From contig RCTD01000019.1 in NCBI GenBank assembly GCA_014898415.1, positions 682,001 to 746,000 of the forward strand: a DNA stretch of 64,000 bases. Direction: 5' to 3'. Below are positions 33,701 through 43,956 of the stretch, in pieces (positions within the stretch are counted from its first letter, which is position 1; each line of letters starts with the position of its first letter). This DNA comes from Stromatinia cepivora (Eukaryota; Ascomycota; Leotiomycetes; Helotiales; Sclerotiniaceae). The position numbers were made by a program, and so were the translations under genes. The notes beneath the pieces are model-generated. The model was not told where the DNA came from, made no database searches, and worked only from the letters and a program-made list of their open reading frames with translations.

Positions 33701-34410
33701 CACGTCAATGTTGGATCTTGTCGAGCCATTCTTACGCCAAAAAGGTTTCAAATATACTAGATATGATGGTGGTATGAGGAACGATCTTCGTGAGGCCAGT
33801 TTGGACAGACTTCGTAACGATGAGAACTGCAGGGTCTTACTTTGTAGTTTGAAGTGTGGTTCTCTAGGACTCAACCTTACTGCTGCTACTCGTGTAGTTA
33901 TCCTCGAGCCATTCTGGAACCCCGTAAGTTCTTTCTATCTGTGGCCATATTGTATTACATGATCAGAATTACTAACACATACTTTTATAGTTCGTTGAAG
34001 AACAAGCCATTGATCGTGTACATCGTCTCACGCAGAAAATCGATGTTGTTGTCTATAAAATTACCATCAAAGATACAGTTGAAGAGCGAATTCTACTTCT
34101 CCAAGAAAAGAAACGAGAGCTTGCAAATCAAACTATCGAAGGTGGTAAAGGTGGTGCTGGTAAATTAGGTATGAAGGAAATTCTTCAATTGTTCAGAAGA
34201 GATGCTGAACACGCTCCACCTGCTGCTGGTGCATATGACCTGGGTGCGAAACCTAGAATTCTGAAGGAGTCCGCAAGTAGGAGTCCAAGTAAGAGTGCGG
34301 CGAATTTGGATAGTTATGGTTCACAAACTGCTTCGGCGCCAAGAAAGATTACACCAACTCCATTTCAAGCTAAGAAAATAGAAGATTCGGTTTATGGTAG
34401 AAGATGGTGA
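30715..34410 (+). CDS. SNF2-family DNA-dependent ATPase (Rad5/Rad16/Uls1-like), about 1114-1130 aa
   Basis: The main frame (about 30956-33923) carries helicase motifs in order: [13 protein letters not shown] (Walker A, near 32010-32050), [15 protein letters not shown] in [10 protein letters not shown] (near 32400), [21 protein letters not shown] (near 33690) and the [14 protein letters not shown] block. A 67-nt intron (33924-33990, ACTAAC branch) splits PFWNP from [16 protein letters not shown] divergent Cys cluster, CEVC...CLDC (33076-33154), sits where Rad5/Uls1 proteins have a RING, followed by Lys-rich and acidic insertions. The frame has no ATG before 31146. I infer a tiny first exon, ATGAA (30715-30719), and an intron 30720-30955, giving an N-terminus beginning [14 protein letters not shown] 48-nt stretch (31378-31425) also looks like an intron. 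Role: chromatin or DNA-repair translocase in the nucleus. Confidence 0.88.
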
Positions 34411-35200
34411 TTTGCTTCAATTGAAGAGTTTATTTATTGGTATTTTGGTCATAACGATTTGTCAAGATAGGAAATATCTTGTGATAGATTTGGGATACAT
34501 TGTGGTTGGGTTACGGAATGGGGGACTGGGCGCTCCGAGAGTTTGTTCAGTTCTTTTGGGGATCCTGGATGGATATGTGATGATAAATGGCTATTAAATG
34601 AGAAATGAAAAGTATTATTATTTGAGGATGGTGATTATGATATATTTGTATCATGTTGTTCTTGTTGACTCATTTATCTAAATTGAGTCCCAAACCAACT
34701 AATTAGTGTTCCAACAGTCGTTCCACGGCATAACGACGTTATTGTATACCCAATTGGAAAGTATCACAGCATGAAATTTAGTATATCTTCATTTTTATCA
34801 ATCTACTCAAAGTAGATACCCTATACAAAGAATCAACACCACATTAATAATTCTCTACAGCAGCGCAAACCTCGCTCGGACTTATCCTAACCTAGAAGTA
34901 CCCTTGCAAAAATGATTACATATAGTTATCATTATCGCCGAAAAATTGGCAAGGGAAGGTCGCTTTGTTAATGCATTCCAATGAAGGAAGTGTGGAGTAT
35001 GGTAGTTGGTATAAGTAGTTTTTGTGTTTTGTCTTTTTTGTTCTAAATTGAATTGTAGGATTTGAGGTTCTTTGCTGTAGGATTTATATTTTATATTTTA
35101 TATTTTAAAGCCATATTTTGTATAGTTCCATCAGATTTCAGTGGTTTGATACGGAAATACGGAAATACAGAAATACTGTTGCCTACGTCTAGTAGATACA
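34411..35200. other. Between the SNF2 and FMP52 genes
   Basis: No gene seen; AT-rich with ATTTTATATTTTATATTTTA just upstream of FMP52 (about 35089-35108), a plausible core promoter area. Confidence 0.4.
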
Positions 35201-36043
35201 ATGACTTCGGCTTCAATTGTAGGCAGTACTGGTCTTGTCGTACGTCCCCTCCATACCCCTCCCCTCCTCCCCAATCAACATCCATCCTAACAAACCGAAA
35301 CGCAGGGTTCCCAAATCCTCAACACCCTCCTCACCCACCCCTCCATCTCAACCATCCATTCCCTCTCTCGCCGCACCCCCCAAGATACCACCTCAACAAA
35401 ACTCCACCCCCTCATCTCCGAAGACACAAAAACCTGGTCTCCACTCCTCTCCTCCATCTCTCCCCCTCCCACTCTTTTCTTCTCCGCTCTCGGAACGACA
35501 AAGGCGCAGGCGGGTAGTATTGAAGCGCAGCGCAAAATCGATCTAGATTTGAATTTGGAACTTGCGCGGACATTTGCTAGTACTGGTGCTGGTTCAAAAT
35601 CAGATGGAAAAGATGGGAATAGTAAAACAAACAACAAAATCTACATCCTAATCTCCACCCACGGCGCAAACGCCTCCTCCGTAATCCCGTACTCGAAAAT
35701 GAAAGGCGAATTAGAAGATGCGATTCTATCGCTCCAGGATTCATTTAAACATGTTATTATTGTCAGACCCGGGTTGATAGTTGGTGAGAGAAATGATTCG
35801 AGACCGGCGGAGTTTGTGCTTAGGAAGGTGGCGGGCTGTGTGGGGTGGGTTAATGCTGGTTTGAAGGATTTTTGGGCGCAGGATGCGGGGGTTATTGCGA
35901 GGGCGGCGGTTAATGCGGGGTTGAGGGCTGTGGAGGGGAGGGATGGGGTGGAGGGGAAGGAGGGGAAAGAGATTCCGAGGGTGTGGGTTTTGGGGCAGGG
36001 GGATATTGTTAGATTGGGGAGGGAGGAGTGGAAGGGGGAGTGA
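35201..36043 (+). CDS. FMP52: FMP52, mitochondrial outer-membrane NAD(P)-binding protein, 258 aa
   Basis: Exon 1 (35201-35239) and exon 2 (35306-36043) join over a 66-nt intron with GTACGT donor and CAG acceptor. The junction falls inside the Rossmann motif GSTGLV|GSQIL (residues 8-18). The family hallmarks follow: FFSALGTTKAQAG (about 90-102), RKIDLDLNLELA, YILISTHGAN, the YSKMKGELE block with the Tyr/Lys pair, and VIIVRPGLIVGERNDSRPAE. This matches the fungal FMP52 family, related to human HTATIP2/TIP30. FMP52 localises to mitochondria; its reaction is not known. The insert GAGSKSDGKDGNSKTNNK near residue 130 is longer than I would expect. The second exon starts C-rich and ends G-rich. Confidence 0.9.
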
Positions 36044-36356
36044 GGGGTGGGATGTTGATTGAGGGAGGGGGTTGGTTTAAGATTGTGGGTTTATTCAGAG
36101 TTGGATGGATGGATGGAGTTTTGAATGGGTGTGATGTTACTGGGTTGGGGGTGTGAGGAATGTTGTATTGTAATGTATTTGTAAATTGTTGTTTTGATTA
36201 TTCAAAGATATACTATGCCGTTAATTCGTAATTTGCATCCCTCTCCATCGTTTCTTCCTCTTATCATCTGCATCATGTACAGAAATCAATTCCAATCTAA
36301 TTTCAATCTCAATCCCATTCCACCTTCCAACCTCAACCCAAACCTCCCCCCCCGCC
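36044..36356. other. Convergent 3' region
   Basis: Short gap between the 3' ends of FMP52 and the minus-strand gene. Nothing else seen. Confidence 0.4.
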
Positions 36357-36845
36357 TCACACACCCTCCCTCCCCCCCTTCTTCTCCCTCCCCCCAAACC
36401 CACTCCCCTTCTCCCCACTAACATCCTTCCCCCCCTTACTCCTCTCCGGCCCGCCGCCTTGTTCATCCGTCTTCTGACTAACATCCCTATTCGCCGGACT
36501 CACTTCGAGCGGATTTCCATACCCTTCTTTCTTCTCCCCTTTTGCCGCTTCATCTTTTTCAGATTCGGGATTAGTGATATTGGGATCGAAGGCTGCGGAT
36601 TGTTCTTGTGCGGCTGCGTCGTCGGTGCCGGATTTACTGTATTCGGTGGCCGAGGTGTTGATGCTGTCTTTTTGTTGGGAGTCTTTGCGTGGGAATGGGG
36701 GGTGAGGGGTGCAGGTGAAGGGACGGGTGAGGGGGGGATAGAAAGAGGGAGAGGGGTAGATGGGTAGGGCGGTTGGGAGGGTGGGTTTGCAGTGGATTGT
36801 GGTAGGTGCGAGGCGGGTGAGACGGAGGAAGTGTGTGGGAGACAT
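36357..36845 (-). CDS. Probable mitochondrial small hydrophilic protein, 162 aa
   Basis: An intronless frame starts at ATG 36845. Residues 1-50 are rich in Arg, Thr, Pro and hydrophobics without acidic residues (MSPTHFLRLTRLAPTTIHCK), consistent with a mitochondrial presequence. The remainder is polar and disordered, with SGTDDAAAQEQSAAFDPNIT and NPLEVSPANRDVS, phrases I associate with a widespread uncharacterised fungal mitochondrial family. The C-terminus is Gly/Lys-rich. No enzyme motif is present. The call of a real gene rests on this ordered middle segment; the function is unknown. Confidence 0.7.
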   Translation of the reverse strand: MSPTHFLRLTRLAPTTIHCKPTLPTALPIYPSPSFYPPLTRPFTCTPHPPFPRKDSQQKDSINTSATEYSKSGTDDAAAQEQSAAFDPNITNPESEKDEAAKGEKKEGYGNPLEVSPANRDVSQKTDEQGGGPERSKGGKDVSGEKGSGFGGREKKGGREGV

Positions 36846-37875
36846 GTTTGTGTTGTAGTTGTGTTTGTTGAAGGTTGGTTCTTTCGTGGTACGTTATGGA
36901 GGCAGGAACTCTAGAATTTGGATTAGCTTGGTACTTGAGAAATTAATTCAGATTCAATTGGATTGGATTGGATATACAGTTTTTGAAGAATATAGATTAT
37001 ACTTACATTGAGTTTGAAATGAAATGAATATTTCAAATTTGTTTTCAATTGAATGGAGTTTTGTTTGTAGATGTGTTAGAAATACTTGCATGCGTGAAAA
37101 TAACAACGACGTCATCGAGGAGTTCAATGTTTGGAGCTACCCCGCATTATCTTGCCCCTGGGCTGAATTATGGTTATCCAATTAATCGAATGTGAAATAA
37201 AATCTATCGGTCAACATATCAATATATTGTGTTGTAATTGAAATATGCTACCTTGTGTTTAGAATGTTACTTTTTCAATTATGTTGATATGTTATATAAT
37301 GTTAAACAGAAACAATATTCAGTTAGTTCTAGGTTTGTTGTTCAACAGCAAGTTGGTAACCTGAATTAGAACATGGGTAAACATGTGATTGCTGCTACTT
37401 AAGTACCCGCCGTTCGATATGATAATGTGATGCTGATTTTAGGTAAGCAATATTTTTGCTACGCTCTCCATGTATTTAATCTTCGTACTAATCTTCTTTT
37501 GGCTGTCCGAGTTGCTTGTATCGAATTGTGCAAGAAGCATGGTATAGATCTAGATACCTAGATATACTAGTTTTCGTATGGAAACATTTGAAATTGCATT
37601 TCTAAGTCGTACATTCTCCCCCGTGCATATGCACTAGCGTTCATGTCAATAGAGGACTAAAAGATGGGGGAAGGTTCGAAAGGAGAGTCTTCTCCTTCTG
37701 GTGGAATTTGACTTGACACAAATCTTGGTAACGCCACCGCTAGTCTTGATGTCATGATTATCTAGGTAGGTACAATCTCCCATACATCTCAAGGGGAAGG
37801 AGCTTTGGAATTTGGACGTTACTTATTAAACCTCTTGCACTTCCCCTTCCTTTCATCTTCATTCAAACCATTCCA
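36846..37875. other. Divergent intergenic region
   Basis: Contains the promoters of the two flanking genes. There is an AT-rich stretch around 37,180-37,330. No gene seen. Confidence 0.4.
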
Positions 37876-38349
37876 ATGTTGCGCACTATTTCAAGAAAGA
37901 CTTTCTCCCAATCCACAGCTACAATCTTCAAGCCTACAACTCTTTTTTCGAGAAATATGGCCGATAAGCGTGTTGAGCAAGCTGCTCAAGCTGCTGGTGA
38001 AAAGAAGGGCACCAACCCTTCCGTAAGTAGCAAGCTACTTGTCCAGTTTAGTACCTCGAGCGCATTAAGCTAATCAAAGAAACTTAGAATCCATCAGTCA
38101 TGTCATCTGGAGGTGCAATTGGCAAGCAATTCAACCCTGATGGAAACATTGGACAAATTGGTGAGAAGATCGGTGGTCCATTCTCAAAGGTAATACTCAA
38201 AGCCATATTCCGCTTTCAAATCTCCAAATCTGACTCGTAAATAGGACGGTGCTATTGGTTCCCAATTCGATGCCGCAAAGGATGGTCTCGCTGGACAAGT
38301 TGAAAAGGCTGTTGATGGACCAAGTAGGCCTGCTACTGAGAAGAAGTAA
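37876..38349 (+). CDS. Small Gly-rich hypothetical protein, 117 aa, three exons
   Basis: Three exons, 37876-38022, 38088-38189 and 38245-38349, are separated by introns of 65 and 55 nt with GT...AG ends, and all junctions are between codons. The first 27 residues, MLRTISRKTFSQSTATIFKP onwards, look like a mitochondrial presequence. An internal ATG at residue 28 begins MADKRVEQAAQAAGEKKGTN, a second possible start. Exons 2 and 3 encode repeated polar/Gly motifs, GGAIGKQFNPDGNIGQIGEKIGG and DGAIGSQFDAAKDG, so each exon appears to hold one copy of a GAIGxQF unit. I do not recognise a named family; it is hydrophilic and probably disordered. Confidence 0.75.
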
Positions 38350-39523
38350 TGTCTTACGATGATGATAAATGAAGGGCGATGATAAGGTCGTGGGCTGGAG
38401 TGTATTATTTTTCCACATCAGAAGAATTGGCCGTGTGTACTACAATCGATGAATAATGGAACTCTGGTTCAACGACATATATTTGGTGACCTTTCGTTTG
38501 TTGGACAGAAATTGTGATGTTTGCAGATGCTTTGAATATCTCGATAATCCTGAAGAGCTGTACGGTGACATCGCGTGAAACCCCAATCTCCTACAATGCC
38601 GTCCGTCTTCCTATGTACTTGCTCACCAACTTTGATGGGCAACTCACTTTCTGTTTTGATTTCCTCAAGGGCCTACTCACTGTCATCCAAACACATGAGA
38701 CATTGTTATCTGTCGCCAAACATTTATCCGCCCCAAAGAAGTTATGTTATCCAGCACCACAGATTGTGAAGTGAGAGGATTTGCACTCAGGACCTCCAAC
38801 TTACTTAAATTCTGACTTTGCTATCGGGCTTCTTTGGGAAATGCGATTAGTCATTTTCAAACACCAGACGACACATATCATACTGTGATCCCATGATTCG
38901 AAGTTATTGATATCATCAAATCGACATCGATTGATGAAACAAATTTAATAACCTCAATTCGTAGAATTCAAATTAGCATCAAAAATGAGAATATTCGGAA
39001 CAAAGAAAATCAATTGATCTTCGGCTTCGATAAACTTTCTTCCGATCGGATAAACTTTTGACAGGGGTTATTTCTTAATCGAAGGCGTTTAGCTTGCTTG
39101 TGATGGCGTGCTTTCTCGTGCTCTCACGTATTTTCTTCAAATTCACTACTATCAGTTTTCTAACACGGCAAGTGAAGAAAGAAGGTGGGTTTGAAAATGG
39201 TGAAATTCCATATGAAGGACTCTATTTACCATTGCTAAAAGGTGATTTATCGGAATCTCGGTTTTACATTCCAATTGATAAGGCCAAAGATTATACATCA
39301 CACTAAATCTTTCTCTTTCAGGTTAAGTTGTGAAGGGATATTATTTCCTTCTACTACTCAGAGTACGTTGTTGACTTCTCTACTTTATTTACAGTATTCT
39401 CATTCTTTTCCATTCTTCTAAGTGTATCAAGACAATTGGTCTTGAATTTCTCTTTTCTTGCTTTTAGATTCTTGTGTTGTCGAAAGTTCTTCGAAGATAC
39501 CCCGCCACCATCAATTCGCAAGA
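38350..39523. other. Upstream region of MET10
   Basis: No gene is supported. ORFs at 38514-38774 and 39094-39306 have ATG starts but no domain; the latter would be in the MET10 leader and could act as an upstream ORF. Confidence 0.4.
38907..38916. promoter_or_regulatory. Possible CYS3/MetR-type bZIP site upstream of MET10
   Basis: TTGATATCAT matches the known sulfur-regulator consensus ATGRYRYCAT at nine of ten positions and lies about 610 bp before the MET10 start. Sulfite reductase genes are known targets of this regulator in filamentous fungi; that this site is used is inference. Confidence 0.3.
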
Positions 39524-42500
39524 ATGGGGAATTCAACAGATTATGATCAAACCAAAGGCATAAATACTAAGCCAGAAGGTGATGGATCTAAACAGGTAAG
39601 GCAAAAGTAATTATCATAGAAATTATTCACAAGTTTCTAATCATTCTCTTCTCTGCAGGAACCATTTGGAAAAGATTCACTCAACTCTACCTGGAATTCC
39701 GAAAGCGAATCCTCTTTCCGAACATTCTCTCAAAAGTCCTCGAATTTACCATTTGGACAAGCAATCGAGTACGATGCGATCAGTGGACCTACCTATGTTA
39801 CTGCACAAACTTTGGTTCAACAAGTAGCATATGCACTCTCCGATAAGATCTTCTCTTATTCCCCGGAATCGTTTGATTTGGATGTTGCTGTAAAGTCTTG
39901 GGCTGCGGCGAACACAAAAAATGCCAATGGATATACTACACAAGTTTCTCCTATGCAGACTCGATCTGGTGCTGGATCAATTGCTCTTGGATATATGTTT
40001 TCAAAGGATTTCGATTTGACCAAGAGACATATCCCTCAATCACTTTTGGCCTCTTCTTCCAGCCTTCATAGCCTGCGTTCAACTCTCGATCAACTTTCTT
40101 TATTATACTCTGTTGCAAATCCATTTGTAGCTCACGTTGCTGCTGTTGATTATGCGCCCGGATCCGGTGGTCTTGTTACAGACTATGCAACTGCTTTGAC
40201 TGTAGCAGAGGAGTTGGGACTTGGTTTGGTTTCTAGTTCATCTGCATATGAAGCTCAACACATGTCTCTCTTTTCTACACTGTTAGCAACTATTCTTCCA
40301 ACCATCCACACCTACGATGGCATCACTGTTGGTCGTGACACTCTTCGTGTCATTGACATTCTTAGCCAATCTGGTCTTAGCAGTTCCTACAAGAGCATTC
40401 TTGACGAGATCTCGAAACTTGGAAAAAGAGCTGATGCTGAAAGCAAGGTCTCATCAATTCTTGAAGCCTTTAACAACGAACTTGGTACATCTTATGGCCT
40501 TTTCGAGTATAGCGGACATGAATCTCCAGAATCTGTTTTGGTTGTATTCGGTTCCGTTGAAAGTTCTCTCGCTACTCAGGTCGCAAAGAAGCTCTCCGCT
40601 GAAGGAGAGAAAATTGGTGTTATCAATGTTAGAGTTTACAGACCTTTTGTAGAGGAGGCTTTCTTAAAGGCTCTTCCTGCATCAGTTGGAAATGTTGCGG
40701 TCCTTGGTCAAGTTCTGGACGAGTCAGCCGCAACAGATGTCTCTGGTCACTCTAATTTGTATGAGGATGTTTTGGCAGCAACTGTATTCTCCGATAAATT
40801 TCCGACTGCTCCAAAGGTCGTTGATGTCAAGTATTCTCGATCGCAAGTATTCACACCTACTTCAATAGCTAGCATCTTCCATCAACTTGGTGGCAAATCC
40901 ATTAACGAGTCAATATCACTCTTGACTGTTGGACAAGTTGAGCAGTACTCATTCTTTGATCTTGAGGATTCTGCTGCTGCTACCGCTCCTTCTGCTATTA
41001 GCAAGCTTCTTTCCGGTGATTCGGCCAGTAATGTTCTCATTAATCAAACTCATGACAACTTCATTCAAGGTGGTGTTGTTAGAACTGATATCCGAAACTC
41101 AAAGAAGTCAATCGAGGCTGCTTATCCAATTGAAGAAGCTGATGTTACTTACATTGGAGATGAAAAGTTATTCAAGGAGATTGGCATCTTGAAAAACGTC
41201 AAGTCAAATGGAAAGATTATTGTCAAGCTTCCAGGTGTTAAGGACGAAGATTTGGAGAAGAAGATTCCAAGCTTTGTTCGCAACGAGATTAAGTCAAAGG
41301 ATGTCGAATTATTTGTCTTGGATCCAACTCTGTCAGAAGCTCTTGAGAAGGAATCTGCTCTTGAAACTTTGTTCACTGAACTTGCCTTCTTGAAGATTGC
41401 TCGCCCAGAACTTCTGGATGCCAGCAAAGATAAGCTCGCAGCTATCAATGGAAGCCCAGAACAACTTCAAGCTGCAGTAGCTGACCTTGAGAAGGTTATT
41501 CGCAAGATTGAAATTCCTGTGACTTGGGCCGAAGTTGATGCTGAAGCCGAAGTCCTAGACCTTCCTGCAACTATCAAGTCCAGCAGTTTTACTGGTTTCC
41601 AAAAAGAAGACACTGAAGCTCCATCTCAACTTCGTAACTGGCACGCAGCTGCTAAGGGACTTCTCTTTAAGGAAGCTTATGGTACTAAATCTGAACTTCG
41701 ACCAGATCTCACTGCCAAGACATATGAGATCACTGTAAAGGAGAATCGTCGTTTAACCCCTATCACATATGATCGTAACATTTTCCATATTGAATTCGAT
41801 TTGGGAACATCCGGTCTTAATTATGATATCGGTGAAGCTCTTGGTATTCACGCTGTCAATGATGTTACTGAGGTTGGGGAGTTTATGAAATTCTATGGCC
41901 TCAACGCAGATGATGTTGTTGAAGTACCTTCTCGTGAGGACAACAATGTTTGGGAAACCAGAACTGTTTTCCAATCCTTGGTACAAAATATCGATATCTT
42001 TGGTAGACCACCAAAGAAGTTCTACGAATCCCTCGCCGAATTTGCTTCTGACGAGAAGGAAAAGAAAGAACTTCTTACCCTTGGTGGCCCAGAAGGTGCC
42101 AATGAGTTCAAGCGTCGCGCTGAAGTTGATACCGTCACCTACGCCGATATTCTTCTTGAATTCAAGTCCGCTCACCCATCTTTCCATGACATCGCCCGCA
42201 TTGTTTCACCAATGAAACGTCGTGAATATTCTATCGCCTCTTCTCAAGCCGTCAACCCAACCACTGTCGCACTCATGATCGTTGTTGTATCTTGGGTCGA
42301 TCCGAATGGCCGCGATCGTTTTGGTCAAGCTACACGTTATCTTTCTTCCCTTCCTGTCGGATCGAAGGTTACCGCTTCCGTCAAACCTTCCGTTATGAAA
42401 CTCCCAACTCTCGATACAGCTCCTCTTATCATGGCAGGTCTCGGTACAGGTCTTGCTCCTTTCCGTGCTTTTGTTCAATACAGAGCTATGCAAAAGGCTC

Positions 42501-42880
42501 AAGGCAAAGATATTGGTTCTATCCTTCTTTACATGGGATCCCGTCATCAAAGAGAAGAATACTTGTATGGTGAAGAATGGGAAGCCTACCAAGATGCAGG
42601 TGTTATCACTTTACTTGGAAGAGCATTCTCCCGTGATCAGAAACAAAAGATCTATATCCAAGATCGTATGCGAGAAACTGTTACGGACATTATTCAAGCA
42701 TATATTAAGGATGAGGGATCATTCTATTTGTGTGGTCCTACATGGCCAGTTCCAGATGTTACGGAGGTTCTTGAGGAAGCGATTAGGGAGGATGGTAGAT
42801 TGAGTGGAAAGAAGGTCGATGGAAGGAAGGAAATTGAGAGATTAAAGGAGGCGGGTAGATATGTTTTGGAGGTTTATTAG
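39524..42880 (+). CDS. MET10: Sulfite reductase [NADPH] flavoprotein alpha subunit, 1097 aa
   Basis: Exon 1 (39524-39595, 24 codons) and exon 2 (39659-42880) join over a 63-nt intron with CTAAT branch and CTGCAG acceptor. The N-terminal half is the pyruvate-ferredoxin-oxidoreductase-like region typical of fungal MET10 (AVKSWAAANTKNANGYTTQ, GLGLVSSSSAYEAQHMSL, RVYRPFVEEAFLKALP). The C-terminal half is the ferredoxin-NADP reductase module: KTYEITVKENRRLTP, the FAD-binding RREYS (about 878-881), GTGLAPFRAF (about 951) for FAD/NADPH, and YLCGPTWPVPD near the end. With the MET5 beta subunit it reduces sulfite to sulfide using NADPH in cytosolic sulfur assimilation. Length is normal and the gene looks intact. 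It is the last intact gene before the AT-rich repeat block. Confidence 0.95.
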
Positions 42881-42903
42881 ATGGGTTTTGGAGAGTTGTT
42901 GAT

Positions 42904-42963
42904 GTGTAGCTGGTAGTTGTGTAGCTGGTGGTTGTGTAGCTGGTGGTTGTGTAGCTGGTGGTT
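42904..42963 (+). repeat. 15-bp minisatellite, four units
   Basis: Four tandem copies of GTGTAGCTGGTGGTT (the first with one A for G) begin 23 bp after the MET10 stop codon, so they lie in its 3' untranslated region. Confidence 0.95.
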
Positions 42964-43432
42964 GAGTTTGCAAAGCGCGCTTAGACTATGCTGGTTAAGA
43001 TTGAAATTCATAGATCGTATCTGGATCCTGTATAAGAATCAAAAATATAGAATTTTTTGTTGTTTAACCTTGTTAGTTTTGCTTGATTCAAAGTCGTGTC
43101 TGCCCATTGGTGAGGATCATGTATATATACGGTATCGTAGTACTACTAGGGTATATATTTTCGTATTGAAATTAATAACTACTTGAAATAGAATTTTTTT
43201 AATAAAGAATTCTTAATCAATAATTGAAATCTGTTATTGAAAGTCTAAAATTATTTGAAATGATTTAAATTTAATAAATAAAAATTAAAAAATAATTCAA
43301 AATCTTTAATAAAAATTAAAAGTTTTAATTTTTATTAATAAAGAATTTTTTTTAAGTAAAATCAATAATCAATTAAAATAATTTAATTTTTATTAATAAT
43401 TAAAATCTACTAGTAAAAATCAAGAAAAAATC
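42964..43432. other. Boundary from gene-rich to AT-rich DNA
   Basis: MET10 3' flank to about 43,190, then low-complexity AAT/TTAAT sequence with almost no G or C. No gene seen. Confidence 0.6.
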
Positions 43433-43677
43433 TGTCACGAATCGTGAACCACAGGAGGCTAATCACGTGATACCTCTTATCTCCCATATCAATTAATGAG
43501 CTGATCGTCTGTGTACATACGTTACGAATCATACGATTTAGTATGGTAAAATGGTGACCCTAATAATATATATATATAGCCTCGCAATTCACAAATGAGT
43601 ATTTGTGTATATATATATCTAGTCGCTTTCTATAAGCTATAGTTCTTTAGTTGTAAATTCTAAGGAATATAATTGAT
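43433..43677 (+). mobile_element. Fragment of another LTR (G), cut by element A
   Basis: Begins TGTCACGAATCGTGAACC, a typical LTR start, with a CACGTG palindrome at 43463-43468 and a TATATATATA box near 43570 as in an LTR promoter. It runs straight into the first base of element A, so A apparently inserted into it. Composition is less AT-biased than the elements to the right. No matching second LTR is in the window. Confidence 0.5.
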
Positions 43678-43790
43678 TGTTAACTTTTGGTGTAGGAAGT
43701 AGTAGTATTGTTGGAAATGAGGCTATCATAGGATTAGAATTGAGATCATGTGACCTCAATTCTAATCCTATGATAGCCTCATTTCCAACA
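43678..43790 (-). repeat. 3' LTR of element A, shortened, with a 36-bp perfect hairpin
   Basis: Starts TGTTAAC and ends CCAACA like the 166-bp LTRs of B and D, but is only 113 bp. The middle is replaced by an inverted copy of the LTR end: 43709-43744 is the exact reverse complement of 43755-43790, with a 10-nt loop. Confidence 0.9.
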
Positions 43791-43956
43791 CTCCCTCATT
43801 GAGGATATCCTATTCGATCCTTTTAGGCTATTAATCCTAACATTTTCTTGAACCTTTCGAAAGCAATCTTTGTATAAAGCTTCGTCATTCTGTCGGTAAC
43901 CATATCGTATATATTAATATAACTAATAGCGATTTTCTTTTTTTCTATCAAATCCC

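Noticed and set aside
32121..33874. Antisense ORFs up to 152 codons within the SNF2 gene
   Set aside because: Mirror images of acidic and Ser-rich coding sequence on the plus strand; the Ser runs come from antisense GAA/GAT repeats.
38775..38840. tRNA-like string on the minus strand (variable and T-arm appearance near 38790)
   Set aside because: The T stem does not pair over five bases and no acceptor stem is found.
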